DNA of 64,000 bases from Dokdonella sp. (GCF_019634815.1 NZ_JAHCAP010000003.1:1-64000); one strand, 5' to 3'. Shown: positions 46,706-58,019, counted from the first letter of the stretch. Made by a program: numbers and translations. Notes: generated by a model from the letters alone, not told the origin.

Positions 46706-47239
46706 ATGAAGGTGGCGGTATGGTTGGCAATGCTGGGTCTCGCGGGAACCGGGATCGCGGCAGCGCAGGATCGCGGCTACGCGGACGAGGCTTCGAACAA
46801 TTTCAAGGTGGCTTGGGCCGATGTCTTGCGCGTCGATCCGGTCTACGACCGTGCGCGCGGCGCTGCGCGTGAAGTCTGCGAGGAAGTGCCGGTCGAACAT
46901 CGCGTCGACGAGCGGGGCAACCGGGTTGCCGGCACGGTCGTCGGTGCGGTCATCGGCGGCGTGATCGGCAGCTCCGTGGGCAAGGGGGATGGTCGTCGCG
47001 CGGCGACCGTGGCTGGCGCCGTCGCCGGTGGTGCGATCGGCAATCAGGTTGCGCGCGGCGACGATGGCTACTATCAGGGCGTCGAACGCCGTTGCCGCAT
47101 GGAGGCTGGGCCGGCCGAAGAACGCGTGGTCGCCTATGACGTGCAGTACCGCTACCGCGGCGATGTATTCATGTCGCGCCTGAGTTACGACCCCGGCGAT
47201 CGCCTGCGCGTACGCGTGAGCATCGAGCCGGTGGAGTGA
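46706..47239 (+). CDS. Exported glycine-zipper (17-kDa antigen-like) protein
   Basis: The 177-residue protein has a signal peptide (MKVAVWLAMLGLAGTGIAAAQ), without a lipobox cysteine. A glycine-zipper 2TM-type segment follows (GTVVGAVIGGVIGSSVGKGDGRRAATVAGAVAGGAIGNQVARG), as in SlyB-like envelope proteins. A strong GGAGG site precedes the ATG. The 272 bp upstream (46434-46705) hold no gene that I can support. Confidence 0.85.
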   Translation: MKVAVWLAMLGLAGTGIAAAQDRGYADEASNNFKVAWADVLRVDPVYDRARGAAREVCEEVPVEHRVDERGNRVAGTVVGAVIGGVIGSSVGKGDGRRAATVAGAVAGGAIGNQVARGDDGYYQGVERRCRMEAGPAEERVVAYDVQYRYRGDVFMSRLSYDPGDRLRVRVSIEPVE

Positions 47240-47351
47240 AACTCTGGTGCGGCGACGCCTTTGCACCGTCGAAAGCAAGTTCTATTGCGCTGCAGCAACT
47301 TTGCCGCTAAGGTGCCCCGCTCCGAGTCAACACTTGTACGCACTCCGACGC

Positions 47352-47456
47352 ATGTTTCGATCCGCCCGCCCACCGCAAGGTCTCAGCAGCGCCCGCATGG
47401 CCGCTGGCATGACTTCGCGTGCGCGTCGACCGGAAGCTGGACATTCCGCCGGGTAG
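47352..47456 (+). CDS. Candidate arginine-rich leader peptide of the arg cluster
   Basis: This in-frame short reading ends at TAG 47454-47456. Its last 16 codons from ATG 47409 read MTSRARRPEAGHSAG, with Arg codons at 47418, 47424 and 47427. Earlier starts at ATG 47397 and 47352 add more arginines; a GTG at 47247 with GGAG upstream would give 69 codons beginning with three Arg codons. None of the internal ATGs has a good SD. High GC makes Arg-rich frames common, so coding is unproven. The stop overlaps the antiterminator strand GCCGGGT (47448-47454). Confidence 0.4.
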   Translation: MFRSARPPQGLSSARMAAGMTSRARRPEAGHSAG

Positions 47457-47516
47457 GCTGTCGCGTACTGCTGTCTTGAGTTGACGACCAAAACCCGGCC
47501 CGCGCCGGGTTTTTTG
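47448..47516 (+). promoter_or_regulatory. Candidate transcription attenuator of the arg cluster
   Basis: GCCGGGT (47448-47454) can pair with ACCCGGC (47493-47499) over 7 bases. The same ACCCGGC strand forms the stem of the terminator 47490-47516 with GCCGGGTTTT. The two structures exclude each other. A ribosome paused at the Arg codons (47418-47429) would leave the first strand free; one reaching the stop would cover it and allow termination. The genes of arginine synthesis begin 37 bp after the terminator. Confidence 0.5.
47490..47516 (+). terminator. Intrinsic terminator in the arg cluster leader
   Basis: AAAACCCGGC, a 4-base CCGC loop and GCCGGGTTTT form a perfect 10-bp stem, followed by TT, G and TTTT. 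It lies 251 bp past the upstream gene and 40 bp before the first arg gene, leaving little room for another promoter. Confidence 0.9.
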
Positions 47517-47556
47517 TTTTCCACCGTTTGTCGATTGCACCGAGGGGACACTGCCG

Positions 47557-48558
47557 ATGCGTCACTTTCTCTCCACCCAGGACTGGTCCCGCGCGGATCT
47601 CGACGCATTGTTGGCTCAGGCCGCGGCGTTCAAGCGCTGCAAGGCCGGCACGCAGCTCGCAGGCAAGTCGATCGCGCTGCTGTTCTTCAATCCCTCGATG
47701 CGCACGCGCACGAGCTTCGAACTGGGTGCGTTCCAACTCGGTGGCCACGCGGTCGTGCTGCAACCGGGCAAGGACGCCTGGCCGATCGAATTCGAATTGG
47801 GCACGGTAATGGATGGCGAAGCCGAGGAGCATGTGGCCGAGGTTGCGCGCGTGTTGTCGCGCTATGTCGATCTGATCGGCGTGCGCGCGTTTCCGAAATT
47901 CCGGGACTGGTCGGTCGATCGCGAGGACCGCGTGATCCATGCCTTTGCCCGGCATGCGACGGTACCGGTGATCAACATGGAGACGATCACCCATCCGATG
48001 CAGGAGCTCGCCCACATCCTCGCCCTGCAGCAGCATTTCGGCAGCAGCGATCTGCGCGGCAGGAAATACGTGCTGACCTGGACCTATCATCCCAAGCCGC
48101 TCAATACCGCGGTGGCCAATTCGGCGCTCCAGATCGCCACCCGCTACGGCATGGACGTGACCCTGTTGTGCCCGAATCGCGACTACCTGCTTGATTCCCG
48201 CTACATGGAGTTCGCCGCGCGCAATGTCGCCGAAAATGGTGGTTCGCTGACGATCAGCCATGAGCCGCAGCAGGCCTATCGCGGCGCCCACGTGGTGTAC
48301 GCAAAGAGCTGGGGCGCACTGCCGTATTTCGGCCGCTGGGACGAGGAGAAACCGGTTCGCGATGCGCACCGCCATTTCATCGTCAACGAGGCCAAGATGG
48401 CGCTCACCGATGGCGCGGTCTTCAGTCACTGCCTGCCCCTGCGTCGCAACATCAAGGCGACCGATGCGGTGATGGATTCGGCCGCCTGCATTGCCGTCCA
48501 GGAAGCCGAGAACCGCCTGCATGTGCAGAAGGCGGTGATGGCGGCATTGGCACAGTGA
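47557..48558 (+). CDS. argF': N-acetylornithine carbamoyltransferase
   Basis: This enzyme makes acetylcitrulline from acetylornithine and carbamoyl phosphate, replacing normal OTCase. The 333-residue protein has the carbamoyl-phosphate site FFNPSMRTRTSFELG and the CLPLRRN motif. The 80s-loop reads WPIEFELGTVMDGEAEEHV, as in Xanthomonas AOTCase, rather than OTCase. A GAGGGG site lies about 10 bp before the ATG. It heads the arginine cluster. Confidence 0.93.
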   Translation: MRHFLSTQDWSRADLDALLAQAAAFKRCKAGTQLAGKSIALLFFNPSMRTRTSFELGAFQLGGHAVVLQPGKDAWPIEFELGTVMDGEAEEHVAEVARVLSRYVDLIGVRAFPKFRDWSVDREDRVIHAFARHATVPVINMETITHPMQELAHILALQQHFGSSDLRGRKYVLTWTYHPKPLNTAVANSALQIATRYGMDVTLLCPNRDYLLDSRYMEFAARNVAENGGSLTISHEPQQAYRGAHVVYAKSWGALPYFGRWDEEKPVRDAHRHFIVNEAKMALTDGAVFSHCLPLRRNIKATDAVMDSAACIAVQEAENRLHVQKAVMAALAQ

Positions 48559-48618
48559 TAAGCACGCAGCGCCGCGGCAGCGGCGCTGCGCATTCCATTT
48601 CAAATTTCGGATGAGTGA

Positions 48619-49833
48619 ATGACGATGACGACCAACAAGGACATCGTGCTGGCATTTTCGGGCGGCCTCGACACGAGCTTCTGCGTGCCCTGGCTGAAGG
48701 AACGAGGCTGGGCCGTGCATACCGTGTTTGCCGATACCGGCGGCGTCGATGCGCAGGAACGTGCCTATATCGAGCAACGCGCCGCAGAACTCGGCGTTGC
48801 CTCGCACGTCACCATCGATGGTGGGCCGGCGCTATGGCGTGACTTCGTCAAGCCTTTCGTGTGGGCTGGCGAGGCCTACCAAGGCCAGTATCCACTGCTG
48901 GTTTCCGATCGGTATCTGATCGTCGATGCGTCGCTCGAGCGCGCGCGCGCACTGGGCACACGCGCGATCGCGCACGGCTGCACCGGCATGGGCAACGATC
49001 AGGTGCGCTTCGATCTTGCGGTCAAGGCGCAGGGCGACTGCGAGATCATTGCGCCGATCCGCGAGATCCAGAAGGAACACACACAAACACGCGCCTACGA
49101 GCAGCAGTTCCTGGAACAACGCGGATTCGGCGTGCGCGCCAAGCAGAAGGCCTACACGATCAACGAGAATCTGCTCGGTCTGACGATGTCGGGCGGCGAG
49201 ATCGATCGTTGGCTTGCGCCCGGTGAAGGTGCGCAGGGCTGGTGCAAGCCGCGCGCCCAATGGCCGGAGGCGCCGTTGCGCGTGCGGGTGGGTTTCGAGC
49301 GCGGTGAAGCGGTCGCGCTGGATGGCGAACGTCTCGCCGGTGCAATGCTGCTCGCGCGGCTCAATGCGCTGTTCGCAGCCTATGGCGTGGGCCGCGGAAT
49401 CTACACCGGCGACACCACCATCGGGCTCAAGGGTCGGATCATCTTCGAAGCACCCGGCCTCATCGCTCTGCTCGCCGCGCATCGCGCGCTCGAGGAAGCA
49501 GTGCTCACCAAGCAACAAAACCGCTTCAAGCCCGATGTCGCGCGCAAGTGGATCGAACTGGTGTACGAGGGATTTTTCCACGATCCGCTCAAGACCGATC
49601 TCGAAGCCTTCCTCGCTTCGAGCCAGAGCTGCGTCGAGGGCGAGGTCGTGCTCGAGACGCATGGTGGCAACGTCGCTGCGGTCGAGATTCGTTCCACGCG
49701 CATCCTCAATGCCAAGGGCGCGACCTATGCGCAGAGCGCCGACTGGGGCGTCGCCGAAGCCGAGGGCTTCATCAAGCTCTACGGCATGAGCAGCACGCTG
49801 TGGGCCGAAGTCAATGCGGATCGGCGCGCATGA
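48619..49833 (+). CDS. argG: Argininosuccinate synthase
   Basis: ArgG joins citrulline and aspartate with ATP. The 404-residue protein has the PP-loop AFSGGLDTS near residue 13 and the [14 protein letters not shown] block. The end overlaps the next gene by 4 bp (ATGA). An ATG 6 bp inside the reading frame is an alternative start. Confidence 0.97.
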   Translation: MTMTTNKDIVLAFSGGLDTSFCVPWLKERGWAVHTVFADTGGVDAQERAYIEQRAAELGVASHVTIDGGPALWRDFVKPFVWAGEAYQGQYPLLVSDRYLIVDASLERARALGTRAIAHGCTGMGNDQVRFDLAVKAQGDCEIIAPIREIQKEHTQTRAYEQQFLEQRGFGVRAKQKAYTINENLLGLTMSGGEIDRWLAPGEGAQGWCKPRAQWPEAPLRVRVGFERGEAVALDGERLAGAMLLARLNALFAAYGVGRGIYTGDTTIGLKGRIIFEAPGLIALLAAHRALEEAVLTKQQNRFKPDVARKWIELVYEGFFHDPLKTDLEAFLASSQSCVEGEVVLETHGGNVAAVEIRSTRILNAKGATYAQSADWGVAEAEGFIKLYGMSSTLWAEVNADRRA

Positions 49834-50927
49834 GCCAATTGCTCGATACCACGCTGGCGCATCTGCGTGTGCTGGTCGCCTTCGATACGCGCAACCCGCC
49901 GCGCGCGATCGACGGCGGCGGCATTTTCGCGTGGCTGCGCACGAATCTACCGGGTTTCGAATGCCGCGTGATCGATCACGGTGCGGGTGCGGTGAGCCTG
50001 TTGGCGATTCGCGGCAAACCGCGCTTGCTGTTCAACGTGCATCTGGACACGGTGCCCGACTCGCCGCACTGGAGTGCAAGTCCGTTCGAGCTGCGCGTCG
50101 ATGGCGAACGTGCGGTCGGCCTCGGCGCTTGCGACATCAAGGGCGCGGCGGCCGCCTTGCTGGCGGCGGCGCAGGCAACACAGGGTGATGCCGCGTTCCT
50201 GTTCACGAGCGATGAGGAAGCCAACGATCCGCGCTGCATCGCTGCGTTTCTCGCCGGGTCGCAAGCGGACAGGTTCGATGGCGTGATCGTTGCCGAGCCG
50301 ACGCATGGCGCGGCGGTGCTCGCGCATCGCGGCATCAGTTCGGTGCTGATGCGCTTTCATGGTCAGGCCGGGCATGCGTCAGCGCGTCAGGATCCGGCTG
50401 CGAGCGCCTTGCATCAGGCGCTGCGCTGGGGCGCGCGTGCGCTCGATCAGGTCGATGCACTCGCGCAGGAACGCTTTGGCGAACTCAGCGGCCTGCGTTT
50501 CAATGTCGGTCGCATCGAGGGTGGCATCAAGGCCAATGTGATCGCGCCGGAGGCCGAGCTGCGCTTCGGCTTCAGACCGTTGCCATCGATGGATGTGGAT
50601 GCCTTGCTCGCGCAATTTCGTGCGCTGTTGCCCGTCGCGGGCAGCGAGTTCAGCGAGACCTTCCGCGGCCCGGCGCTGCCGGCGAGCAAGCCGGCGCAGG
50701 CGCAGGAGGCGCGTGCCCGGGCGCAGGCACTCGCCAATTCGCTGGGTTTGCCGATCGGCGCCGCGGTCGACTTCTGGACCGAAGCCGCGCTGTTCTCGCA
50801 GGCCGGGAAAACCGCCTTCGTGTATGGCCCGGGCGACATCGCCCAGGCACACAGTGCCGATGAGTGGGTTGCGCTCGATCAGTTGCAGGCCTACGTCACC
50901 CAAGTCCACCGGATCCTGCAAGCATGA
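49830..50927 (+). CDS. argE': Acetylcitrulline/acetylornithine deacetylase (M20 family)
   Basis: The 365-residue M20 metallopeptidase removes the acetyl group. The context (AOTCase upstream) indicates that the substrate is N-acetylcitrulline, as in Xanthomonas, rather than acetylornithine. Metal ligands are in [29 protein letters not shown] and VAEPTH. Overlap of 4 bp with both neighbours implies coupled translation. Confidence 0.9.
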   Translation: MSQLLDTTLAHLRVLVAFDTRNPPRAIDGGGIFAWLRTNLPGFECRVIDHGAGAVSLLAIRGKPRLLFNVHLDTVPDSPHWSASPFELRVDGERAVGLGACDIKGAAAALLAAAQATQGDAAFLFTSDEEANDPRCIAAFLAGSQADRFDGVIVAEPTHGAAVLAHRGISSVLMRFHGQAGHASARQDPAASALHQALRWGARALDQVDALAQERFGELSGLRFNVGRIEGGIKANVIAPEAELRFGFRPLPSMDVDALLAQFRALLPVAGSEFSETFRGPALPASKPAQAQEARARAQALANSLGLPIGAAVDFWTEAALFSQAGKTAFVYGPGDIAQAHSADEWVALDQLQAYVTQVHRILQA

Positions 50928-52246
50928 ATGAGCAGACCCATCTGCAGATGCGCCAGACCATCGTGCGACTGCTGTCGAGCATGGCCAGCGCGCGCGAGAT
51001 CGATCAATACCTCAAGCGCTTTTCGCAGCTCGATGCCAAGCGCTTCGCGGTGGTCAAGGTCGGTGGCGCGGTGCTCCGCGATGATCTCGACGCGCTCACT
51101 TCCTCGCTCGCCTTCCTGCAACAGGTCGGCCTGACCCCGATCGTCGTTCACGGCGCGGGCCCGCAGCTCGACGAGGAGCTCGCTGCCGCCGGCATCGCCA
51201 AGCAGACCGTGAACGGCCTGCGCGTGACTTCGGCGCAGACGTTGGCGATCGTGCGCCGCGTGTTTCAGGCGCAGAACCTCAATCTGGTCGAGGCGCTGCA
51301 GCAGGTCGATGCGCGCGCCACCTCGGTGCTCTCGGGCGTGTTCGAGGCCGAGGCGATCGATGCGGCGACGCTTGGCCTCGTCGGTCGCGTGAGCCGCGTC
51401 AACCTTGCACCGATCGAAGCGAGCCTGCGTGCCGGATCGATTCCGGTGATCGCCTCGCTCGGTGAAACCGAAGCAGGGCAGATCCTCAATATCAACGCCG
51501 ATTTCGCCGCCAACGAGCTGGTGCGCGTGTTGCGCCCTTACAAGATCATCTTCCTCACCGGCACCGGCGGCCTGCTTGACGAGCAGGGCAAGGTGATCGA
51601 TTCGATCAACCTGAGCACCGAGTACGAGCGATTGGTGAAACAACCATGGCTCAATGGCGGCATGCGCGTGAAGATCGAGCAGATCAAGGAATTGCTCGAT
51701 CATCTGCCGCTGTCCTCGTCGGTGTCGATCACGCGACCCGATGAGCTGGCCAAGGAGCTGTTCACGCACAAGGGTTCGGGTACGCTGGTACGGCGCGGCG
51801 AGCGCGTGCACGTGCATGAGGACTGGGATGGCATTGACCGCGAACGCCTGCGCGCACTCATCGAAGCGAGCTTCAAGCGTCGCCTCGTCGCCGACTATTT
51901 CGAGCGCACCAAACCCTGCAAGGTGTATTTGAGCGAGAACTACCGCGCCGCGCTGATCCTCACGCGCGAGGCGGGCATGACCTATCTCGACAAGTTCGCG
52001 GTCGCCGATGATGCACAGGGCGAGGGTCTGGGTCGCGCGGCCTGGCAGGTGATGCGCGCCGACAATCCGAGCCTGTTCTGGCGCTCGCGCCACGGCAATC
52101 CGATCAATCCGTTCTACTACGCCGAGTCCGACGGCTGCTGGAAGCAGCCGCGCTGGAAGGTGTTCTGGTATGGCATCGATGATCTCGCCGCGATCGACCA
52201 GTGTCTGGTGCACTGCCGCGACCGCCAACCCACCCTGATGGACTGA
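50924..52246 (+). CDS. argA/B: Bifunctional N-acetylglutamate synthase/kinase
   Basis: The 440-residue fusion has an amino-acid-kinase domain (about 1-280: [28 protein letters not shown]) and a C-terminal acetyltransferase domain (about 290-440: [27 protein letters not shown]). This is the NAGS-K type known in Xanthomonadales and related groups. It does the first two steps of arginine synthesis, so argA and argB are not needed separately. The start overlaps argE' by 4 bp. Confidence 0.94.
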   Translation: MNEQTHLQMRQTIVRLLSSMASAREIDQYLKRFSQLDAKRFAVVKVGGAVLRDDLDALTSSLAFLQQVGLTPIVVHGAGPQLDEELAAAGIAKQTVNGLRVTSAQTLAIVRRVFQAQNLNLVEALQQVDARATSVLSGVFEAEAIDAATLGLVGRVSRVNLAPIEASLRAGSIPVIASLGETEAGQILNINADFAANELVRVLRPYKIIFLTGTGGLLDEQGKVIDSINLSTEYERLVKQPWLNGGMRVKIEQIKELLDHLPLSSSVSITRPDELAKELFTHKGSGTLVRRGERVHVHEDWDGIDRERLRALIEASFKRRLVADYFERTKPCKVYLSENYRAALILTREAGMTYLDKFAVADDAQGEGLGRAAWQVMRADNPSLFWRSRHGNPINPFYYAESDGCWKQPRWKVFWYGIDDLAAIDQCLVHCRDRQPTLMD

Positions 52247-52250
52247 ATCC

Positions 52251-53201
52251 ATGCACAAGGCAACCGTCGGCATAGTCGGCGCACGCGGCCACACCGGGGC
52301 GGAGCTGATTCGCCTGATTGCGCGCCACCCGCAGCTTGAACTCGCTTTCGTTTCCTCGCGTGAACTCGACGGCGAGCGCGTGAGCGAGCAGGTCGCGGGA
52401 TACACGGGCGAGCTGCGCTACGAAAGCCTGGCGCATGACGCGGTGGCGTTCAGGCGCGCCGATGTCGTCGTGCTGGCCCTGCCCAATGGCAAGTCGCAGG
52501 AATTTGTCGCTGCGATCGATGCGCTCAAGCCCGACACGCTGATCGTCGATCTGTCGGCCGATCATCGCTTCGACGAGACCTGGTACTACGGCCTTCCCGA
52601 ACTCACGCGCGCGCAGGCTGCGGGTCGCAGACGCATTGCCAATCCGGGTTGCTATGCGACCGCAATACAGCTGGCGATAGCGCCAGTCAAAGACCAACTC
52701 GCCGCGCCTCCGGCCTGCTTCGGCGTGTCGGGCTATTCGGGCGCGGGCACGACGCCGTCCGAGCGCAACGATCCCGCCAAGCTGCGCGACAACCTCATGC
52801 CTTATGCGCTGACCAATCATATCCACGAGCGCGAAGTCACGCGCCAGTTGGGTCTGCCGGTCGAATTCATGCCACATGTGGCGCCGCACTTCCGTGGCAT
52901 CACGATGACGGTCAATCTGTGGCTGCAACAGGCGGTCACGCTTGCGCAGGTGGAGGAAGCTTTCCGCAGCTTCTATGCGCATGAGCCGTTGGTGCGCATC
53001 ACCGAATCGGTGCCGTGGGTGAGTGCGATCGCGGGCCGTCACCATGTCGAGATCGGCGGCTTCAGCGTGGCGCCAGGCGGCAAGCGCGTGGTGGTGGTTG
53101 CGACGATCGACAACCTGCTCAAGGGCGCGGCGACGCAGGCGCTGCAGAACATCAACCTCGCGCTGGGCCATCCCGAACTGGAGGGCATTCCCCATGACTG
53201 A
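52251..53201 (+). CDS. argC: N-acetyl-gamma-glutamyl-phosphate reductase
   Basis: ArgC reduces acetylglutamyl phosphate to the semialdehyde. The 316-residue protein has the dinucleotide motif [13 protein letters not shown] and the catalytic cysteine in [12 protein letters not shown]. The short length is normal for this type. It overlaps argH by 8 bp. Confidence 0.96.
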   Translation: MHKATVGIVGARGHTGAELIRLIARHPQLELAFVSSRELDGERVSEQVAGYTGELRYESLAHDAVAFRRADVVVLALPNGKSQEFVAAIDALKPDTLIVDLSADHRFDETWYYGLPELTRAQAAGRRRIANPGCYATAIQLAIAPVKDQLAAPPACFGVSGYSGAGTTPSERNDPAKLRDNLMPYALTNHIHEREVTRQLGLPVEFMPHVAPHFRGITMTVNLWLQQAVTLAQVEEAFRSFYAHEPLVRITESVPWVSAIAGRHHVEIGGFSVAPGGKRVVVVATIDNLLKGAATQALQNINLALGHPELEGIPHD

Positions 53202-54489
53202 CTTGCTGTGGCAGAAGGCCGGCGTGCGTACCGACGAGCGCATCATGCAGTTTCTCGCCGGCGATGACGTGATCCTCGATTGCGAGTTTTTCCTGCACGA
53301 CATCGAGGCGAGCAAGGCGCATGTCGGCGGACTGCTCAACATCGGCTTGCTGTCTGCGGACGAGCACGCCGTGCTGGCGCGCGAACTCGACACGCTGGCC
53401 GAGGATTTTCGCGCCGGCCGCTTTGTGCTCGATGCGCGCTTCGAGGATGGCCATTCCGCGATCGAGGCACGTCTGAGCGAGCGACTGGGCGATGCCGGAC
53501 GCAAGGTTCACAGCGGACGCAGCCGTAACGACCAGATTCTTGTCGCGACCCGACTGTGGCTGAAGGCACGTCTGGGCGATTTGCTGGAGTCTTGCCGCGC
53601 GGTCGCGCGCATCTGTCTTGAACGCGCCGCGGGAGAGGACTTGCCGCTGCCGGGCTACACCCATCTGCAGCGCGCAGTGGTGTCATCGACTGCACTGTGG
53701 TTTGCGGGTTTTGCCGAAGCCTTCATCGACAATGCACGTCGTGCGCACGACACCTTGACTTGGGTCGATGCCAATCCGCTCGGCACTGCAGCGGGCTATG
53801 GCGTCAACCTGCCGCTCGATCGGCAGCACAGCACGAACGCGCTCGGTTTCGCGCGCATGCAGATCAATCCGATCTACGCGCAGCTCTCGCGCGGCAAATT
53901 CGAGATCGCTGCGCTTGATGCGCTCGGCGGCGCGCTGCTTGACCTGCGACGTCTGGCCTGGGATCTGTCGCTGTTCACCACAGCCGAGTACGGCTTCGTG
54001 CAACTGCCGGGTGAGTACACCACCGGCAGTTCGATCATGCCCAACAAACGCAATCCCGACGTGATTGAACTCATGCGCGCGAGTTACGCAAGCCTGGCCG
54101 CGGCGCGCTGCGAGATCGAGCAACTGCTGTCCTTGCCGTCGGGCTACCAGCGTGACCTGCAGTTCTCCAAGGGCGCGATCGTGCATGGCTTCGGACGCGG
54201 ACTTGCCGCGCTCGCGCTGCTTCCCGACCTCTTGGCGCAAATGCAGTGGAATGCGTCGGCGATGCTCAGCGCGATCGAGCCGTCAATGTATGCGACCGAT
54301 GTCGCGATCGAGCAGGCGGCAGCGGGTGTGCCGTTTCGCGATGCCTATCGCAAGGCCGCGGACGATGCCGGCAAGGCGGGTGCGGGTCGCACACCGCAGG
54401 CGAGTCTCGCGGCGCGCGTTTCACCCGGTGCCGCCGCGGATCTGCGCCTGGACGAACTGCGCGCGCGGTTGCGCGCACTGGAAACCTGA
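53194..54489 (+). CDS. argH: Argininosuccinate lyase
   Basis: ArgH splits argininosuccinate to arginine and fumarate. The 431-residue protein has the signature [18 protein letters not shown] (catalytic serine loop) and [10 protein letters not shown]. An ATG overlaps the end of argC. Confidence 0.97.
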   Translation: MTDLLWQKAGVRTDERIMQFLAGDDVILDCEFFLHDIEASKAHVGGLLNIGLLSADEHAVLARELDTLAEDFRAGRFVLDARFEDGHSAIEARLSERLGDAGRKVHSGRSRNDQILVATRLWLKARLGDLLESCRAVARICLERAAGEDLPLPGYTHLQRAVVSSTALWFAGFAEAFIDNARRAHDTLTWVDANPLGTAAGYGVNLPLDRQHSTNALGFARMQINPIYAQLSRGKFEIAALDALGGALLDLRRLAWDLSLFTTAEYGFVQLPGEYTTGSSIMPNKRNPDVIELMRASYASLAAARCEIEQLLSLPSGYQRDLQFSKGAIVHGFGRGLAALALLPDLLAQMQWNASAMLSAIEPSMYATDVAIEQAAAGVPFRDAYRKAADDAGKAGAGRTPQASLAARVSPGAAADLRLDELRARLRALET

Positions 54490-54537
54490 ATCACGTCATT
54501 GAGGCTCCTGCGGGCAGCCATGGCATGGGGGAAGAGC

Positions 54538-55677
54538 ATGGGGAGCGGATTCACGCAGCAGGCATTGCCGACTTGGCGGCGCGCGGTGCTCAAGGTCGGC
54601 AGCAGTCTGCTCGCCGATCGCGACGGCAATCTGTCCGATCGCACTGCGCGCGGCCTCGCGGCGTTCATCACGGCCGCACGCGCAGTCGGTCACGAAGTCG
54701 TGCTGGTGTCCTCGGGCGCGGTCGCGGCCGGACGTGCGCAGGTGCCGACCACGCCGCGCAAGGGCGGGGGGCTGGTCTTGCGTCAGGCCTTGGCCGCGCT
54801 TGGGCAGACGCGCATGATCGGACTCTGGCAGGGCCTGCTCGCGATGCCGGTAGCCCAGGTCCTGCTCAGTCACGATGACCTGCGTGATCGCCGCCGCTAT
54901 CTCAACGCGCGCAATACCTTGCTCGAACTGCTGCGCCTGCATGCCGTGCCGATCATCAACGAGAACGACACGGTTGCGGTCGAGGAGCTCAAGCTCGGTG
55001 ACAACGACAATCTCGCGGCGATCGTCGCCGCGCTGGTCGATGCCGACCTGCTCCTGATCGCCAGTGACGTCGATGGTCTCTACGACGCGCATCCCTTGCA
55101 TGATCCCGCGGCGCGCCCGATCGAGCGGGTGGATGCGATCACGCCGGCCGTGCTCGCGGTGGCCGGCGGCAGTGGCAGCGCGGTGGGCACCGGCGGCATG
55201 CGCACAAAACTCGAGGCCGCAAGCAAGGCGGGCAAGGCCGGCATCGCGACGGCGCTGTTCAATGGCGCCGATGCCGATACGGTCGCCTTGCTCGCGCGTG
55301 GATGCCTGCGTGGCACGCACTTCGCCGCGGCCGGTTCGCGCCTCGCGGCGCGCAAGTACTGGTTGCGCCATGCGCCTGGAACGCAGGGATGGGTGCGGGT
55401 CGATGCGGGCGCGGCGGCGGCGCTGCGCTGCGGCGCTTCCTTGCTCCCCGGCGGTGTCGTCGGGATTGACGGCGAGTTTGCGCGCGGCGATCTGGTCGAC
55501 ATCGTCGATGGCGCGGGTAGCGCCTTTGCGCGCGGTCTGTGCCAGTACGCCGCCGGTTCGGCCCGGCGCATTGCCGGTCGGCACACACGCGAGATCGAAG
55601 CCTTGCTTGGCTACTCTTACGGCGAGGAAATGATACGCCGCGATGACCTCGTGCTGTTCGACGAGGCCGTGGCATGA
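54538..55677 (+). CDS. proB: Glutamate 5-kinase
   Basis: ProB makes gamma-glutamyl phosphate, the first proline step. The 379-residue protein has an amino-acid-kinase domain ([25 protein letters not shown]) and a C-terminal PUA domain. The ATG at 54538 has GGGGA 8 bp upstream, better than the ATG at 54520. It couples to proA by 4 bp. Confidence 0.96.
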   Translation: MGSGFTQQALPTWRRAVLKVGSSLLADRDGNLSDRTARGLAAFITAARAVGHEVVLVSSGAVAAGRAQVPTTPRKGGGLVLRQALAALGQTRMIGLWQGLLAMPVAQVLLSHDDLRDRRRYLNARNTLLELLRLHAVPIINENDTVAVEELKLGDNDNLAAIVAALVDADLLLIASDVDGLYDAHPLHDPAARPIERVDAITPAVLAVAGGSGSAVGTGGMRTKLEAASKAGKAGIATALFNGADADTVALLARGCLRGTHFAAAGSRLAARKYWLRHAPGTQGWVRVDAGAAAALRCGASLLPGGVVGIDGEFARGDLVDIVDGAGSAFARGLCQYAAGSARRIAGRHTREIEALLGYSYGEEMIRRDDLVLFDEAVA

Positions 55678-56939
55678 GCGTTTCGGTGCGCGAACTGGCC
55701 CTGCAGGCGCGCGCCGCAGCGCTGGAGATCGCCGCGCTGTCTGGCGAGCGCAAGCGCGTGGCGCTGGCGGCGATGGCCGATCGAATTGAACAGCATGCGC
55801 CGCAGATCCTTGCCGCCAATACGCGCGATGTCGCGGCAGCGCAGTCACGTGGCGCCGCTTCACACCTGATCGATCGGCTGCGTCTGGATGCGACACGGCT
55901 CGCTGCGGTGGCTGCGGCGGTACGTGCGGTGGCCGCCTTGCCCGATCCGGTCGGTCAGCTGACCCATCGCGAATCGCGACCCAACGGCCTCGTCATCGAG
56001 CGCGTGCGCATCCCGCTCGGCCTGATCGCGATGATCTACGAAGCCCGGCCGAACGTGACCGCCGATGCGGCCGCACTGTGCTTCTTTGCCGGCAACGCGG
56101 TGCTGCTGCGGGGTGGATCGGAGGCTTTGGAGAGCAATCGCGCGATCGCCACGGCGCTGCGCGAGGCGCTGCATGGCCAAGGCCTGCCGCCCGCCGCAGT
56201 CACCCTGATCGAAGATCCACGCCGCGAATGCGTGCTCGAACTCCTGCAACTGCACGGGCTGATCGATCTGGCGATTCCGCGTGGCGGCGAGAGCCTGATC
56301 CGCTTCGTGGTCGAACACGCGCGCGTGCCAGTGATCCAGCACTACAAGGGCGTGTGTCACCTGTATGTCGATGCTGCCGCTGATCCACAGCTTGCGCTGC
56401 GTCTGTTGATCGACGGCAAGACCACGCGGCCCGCGGTCTGCAACGCGCTGGAAACGCTGCTCGTGCATGCCGAAATCGCCGCCGCCTTCCTGCCCGCAGC
56501 ACTCGCAGAGTTGCATGTGCGTGGCGTCGAAGTGCGTGGCTGCGAGCGTAGCCGCGCGCTGGGTCCGCATGTGATCGCCGCAAGGGAAGCCGACTTCGGC
56601 TGCGAGTTCCTCGATCGCATCATCGCCGTGCGCGTGGTCGAGGATTTCGAGGCCGCGATTGACCATATTCGCCGTCATGGTTCGGATCACACCGAAGTCA
56701 TCGCCACTTCGGATCCGGCAACCGTGGAGCGCTTCGTCGATGCACTGCGCAGCGCGGTGGTGATGGTCAATGCCTCGTCGCGTTTCAGCGATGGCGGTGA
56801 ATTGGGTCTGGGTGCCGAAATCGGCATCTCGACCTCGCGCCTGCATGCCTACGGGCCGATGGGCGCGCAAGCGCTGACGATCGAGCGCTTCGTCGTGCGT
56901 GGCGACGGACAGGTGCGGCATCCCTTGTCGAGTCCGTGA
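55674..56939 (+). CDS. proA: Gamma-glutamyl phosphate reductase
   Basis: ProA reduces gamma-glutamyl phosphate to the semialdehyde. The 421-residue aldehyde-dehydrogenase-like protein has the catalytic cysteine in [15 protein letters not shown] and the ANVTADAA and GGSEALESN binding segments. It overlaps proB by 4 bp. Confidence 0.97.
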   Translation: MSVSVRELALQARAAALEIAALSGERKRVALAAMADRIEQHAPQILAANTRDVAAAQSRGAASHLIDRLRLDATRLAAVAAAVRAVAALPDPVGQLTHRESRPNGLVIERVRIPLGLIAMIYEARPNVTADAAALCFFAGNAVLLRGGSEALESNRAIATALREALHGQGLPPAAVTLIEDPRRECVLELLQLHGLIDLAIPRGGESLIRFVVEHARVPVIQHYKGVCHLYVDAAADPQLALRLLIDGKTTRPAVCNALETLLVHAEIAAAFLPAALAELHVRGVEVRGCERSRALGPHVIAAREADFGCEFLDRIIAVRVVEDFEAAIDHIRRHGSDHTEVIATSDPATVERFVDALRSAVVMVNASSRFSDGGELGLGAEIGISTSRLHAYGPMGAQALTIERFVVRGDGQVRHPLSSP

Positions 56940-57002
56940 CGCGCAAGGATGCGGCTGCTGTTGGGCTATGCTTGCGGGGCACCGCCTGGAGTAGCCTGTT
57001 CG

Positions 57003-58019
57003 ATGCGACCGCAGTCGCCGGAAATTCGCTTTGCGCCACGCGATCGCCTGTTGGTGCTTGCCCCCCATCCCGATGACGAGACCCTTGCCAGTGGCGAACT
57101 GATTCAGCTCGCACTCGCGGCAGGCGCCCATGTGCGCGTGTTGTTCGTGACTGACGGCGAGAACAATCCCTGGCCGCAACGCTGGATGGAAATGCGGCTG
57201 TGGATCAACGCCGCCGCACGCCGGCGCTGGGGTGAGCGTCGGCGCGGAGAAGCCGTCGCGGCCCTGAAGGTGCTCGGTGATGGCGCGATCACGTTCCGCT
57301 TTCTCGGATTTGCCGACCAGAGCGTGACCGCAGCGCTGATGGATGATGATGCGCTGCTTGTCGCTCTGGCCGCGGAGGTAACGGGTTTCGCGCCGACTCA
57401 CCTGGTGGCGCCAGCGCTGGGCGATCGGCATCCCGATCACAGTGCCCTGCACATCCTGAGCGAACTTGCGCTGCTGCAGACGGGGCATTCCTGTGTTCGC
57501 CTGACTTATCTCGTCCACGGCCCTGGTCGGGGATACGGTGAATCGAGCGCTGCGCAAGAACGCCAGCAGCGCAAGCTCGAAGCACTGGCGTGTCATGCCA
57601 GCCAGCTGGGCCTCAGTCGTGGCCGCCTGCAGCGGATCGCGCGTGCCCCGGAGCGTTTTGCGATCGCAGCATGGACGCCAACCAGCTCGTCAGCCGGTGA
57701 GGCGGACCGCCTGCGGATCGCAATGGATGTCGGTGTCGGATCGTCGCTGCGACATCACATTCTGGTGGTGGTCGCGGGCGAGCAAGGGATCTGGCGCGCA
57801 CGCGTGCGCCTGCCACTACTGCCGCGTGCCGGAATGAGTCTGGAAGTTCTCGGAGACAGTCCGCTCCAGCTGCACCTGGACGGCGGGATGATCGTGATTC
57901 CCTGTCCCTCCGGCGCCGGGAAGATCAGCAATGCGTGGATGAAGCTGCATCGCCGCGAACCTCGCTTGGTGGTCTTCGACAAGCAGACTTGGCAGGCCCT
58001 GGTGCGTGTTGATTGCTGA
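57003..58019 (+). CDS. PIG-L family deacetylase
   Basis: The 338-residue protein has the zinc site LAPHPDDETLASGEL and the second site GDRHPDHSAL of N-acetylglucosaminyl deacetylases of the PIG-L/LmbE family. A C-terminal region of about 100 residues is less conserved. The substrate is unknown; cell-envelope sugars or small thiols are usual. It follows proA by 63 bp. Confidence 0.9.
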   Translation: MRPQSPEIRFAPRDRLLVLAPHPDDETLASGELIQLALAAGAHVRVLFVTDGENNPWPQRWMEMRLWINAAARRRWGERRRGEAVAALKVLGDGAITFRFLGFADQSVTAALMDDDALLVALAAEVTGFAPTHLVAPALGDRHPDHSALHILSELALLQTGHSCVRLTYLVHGPGRGYGESSAAQERQQRKLEALACHASQLGLSRGRLQRIARAPERFAIAAWTPTSSSAGEADRLRIAMDVGVGSSLRHHILVVVAGEQGIWRARVRLPLLPRAGMSLEVLGDSPLQLHLDGGMIVIPCPSGAGKISNAWMKLHRREPRLVVFDKQTWQALVRVDC

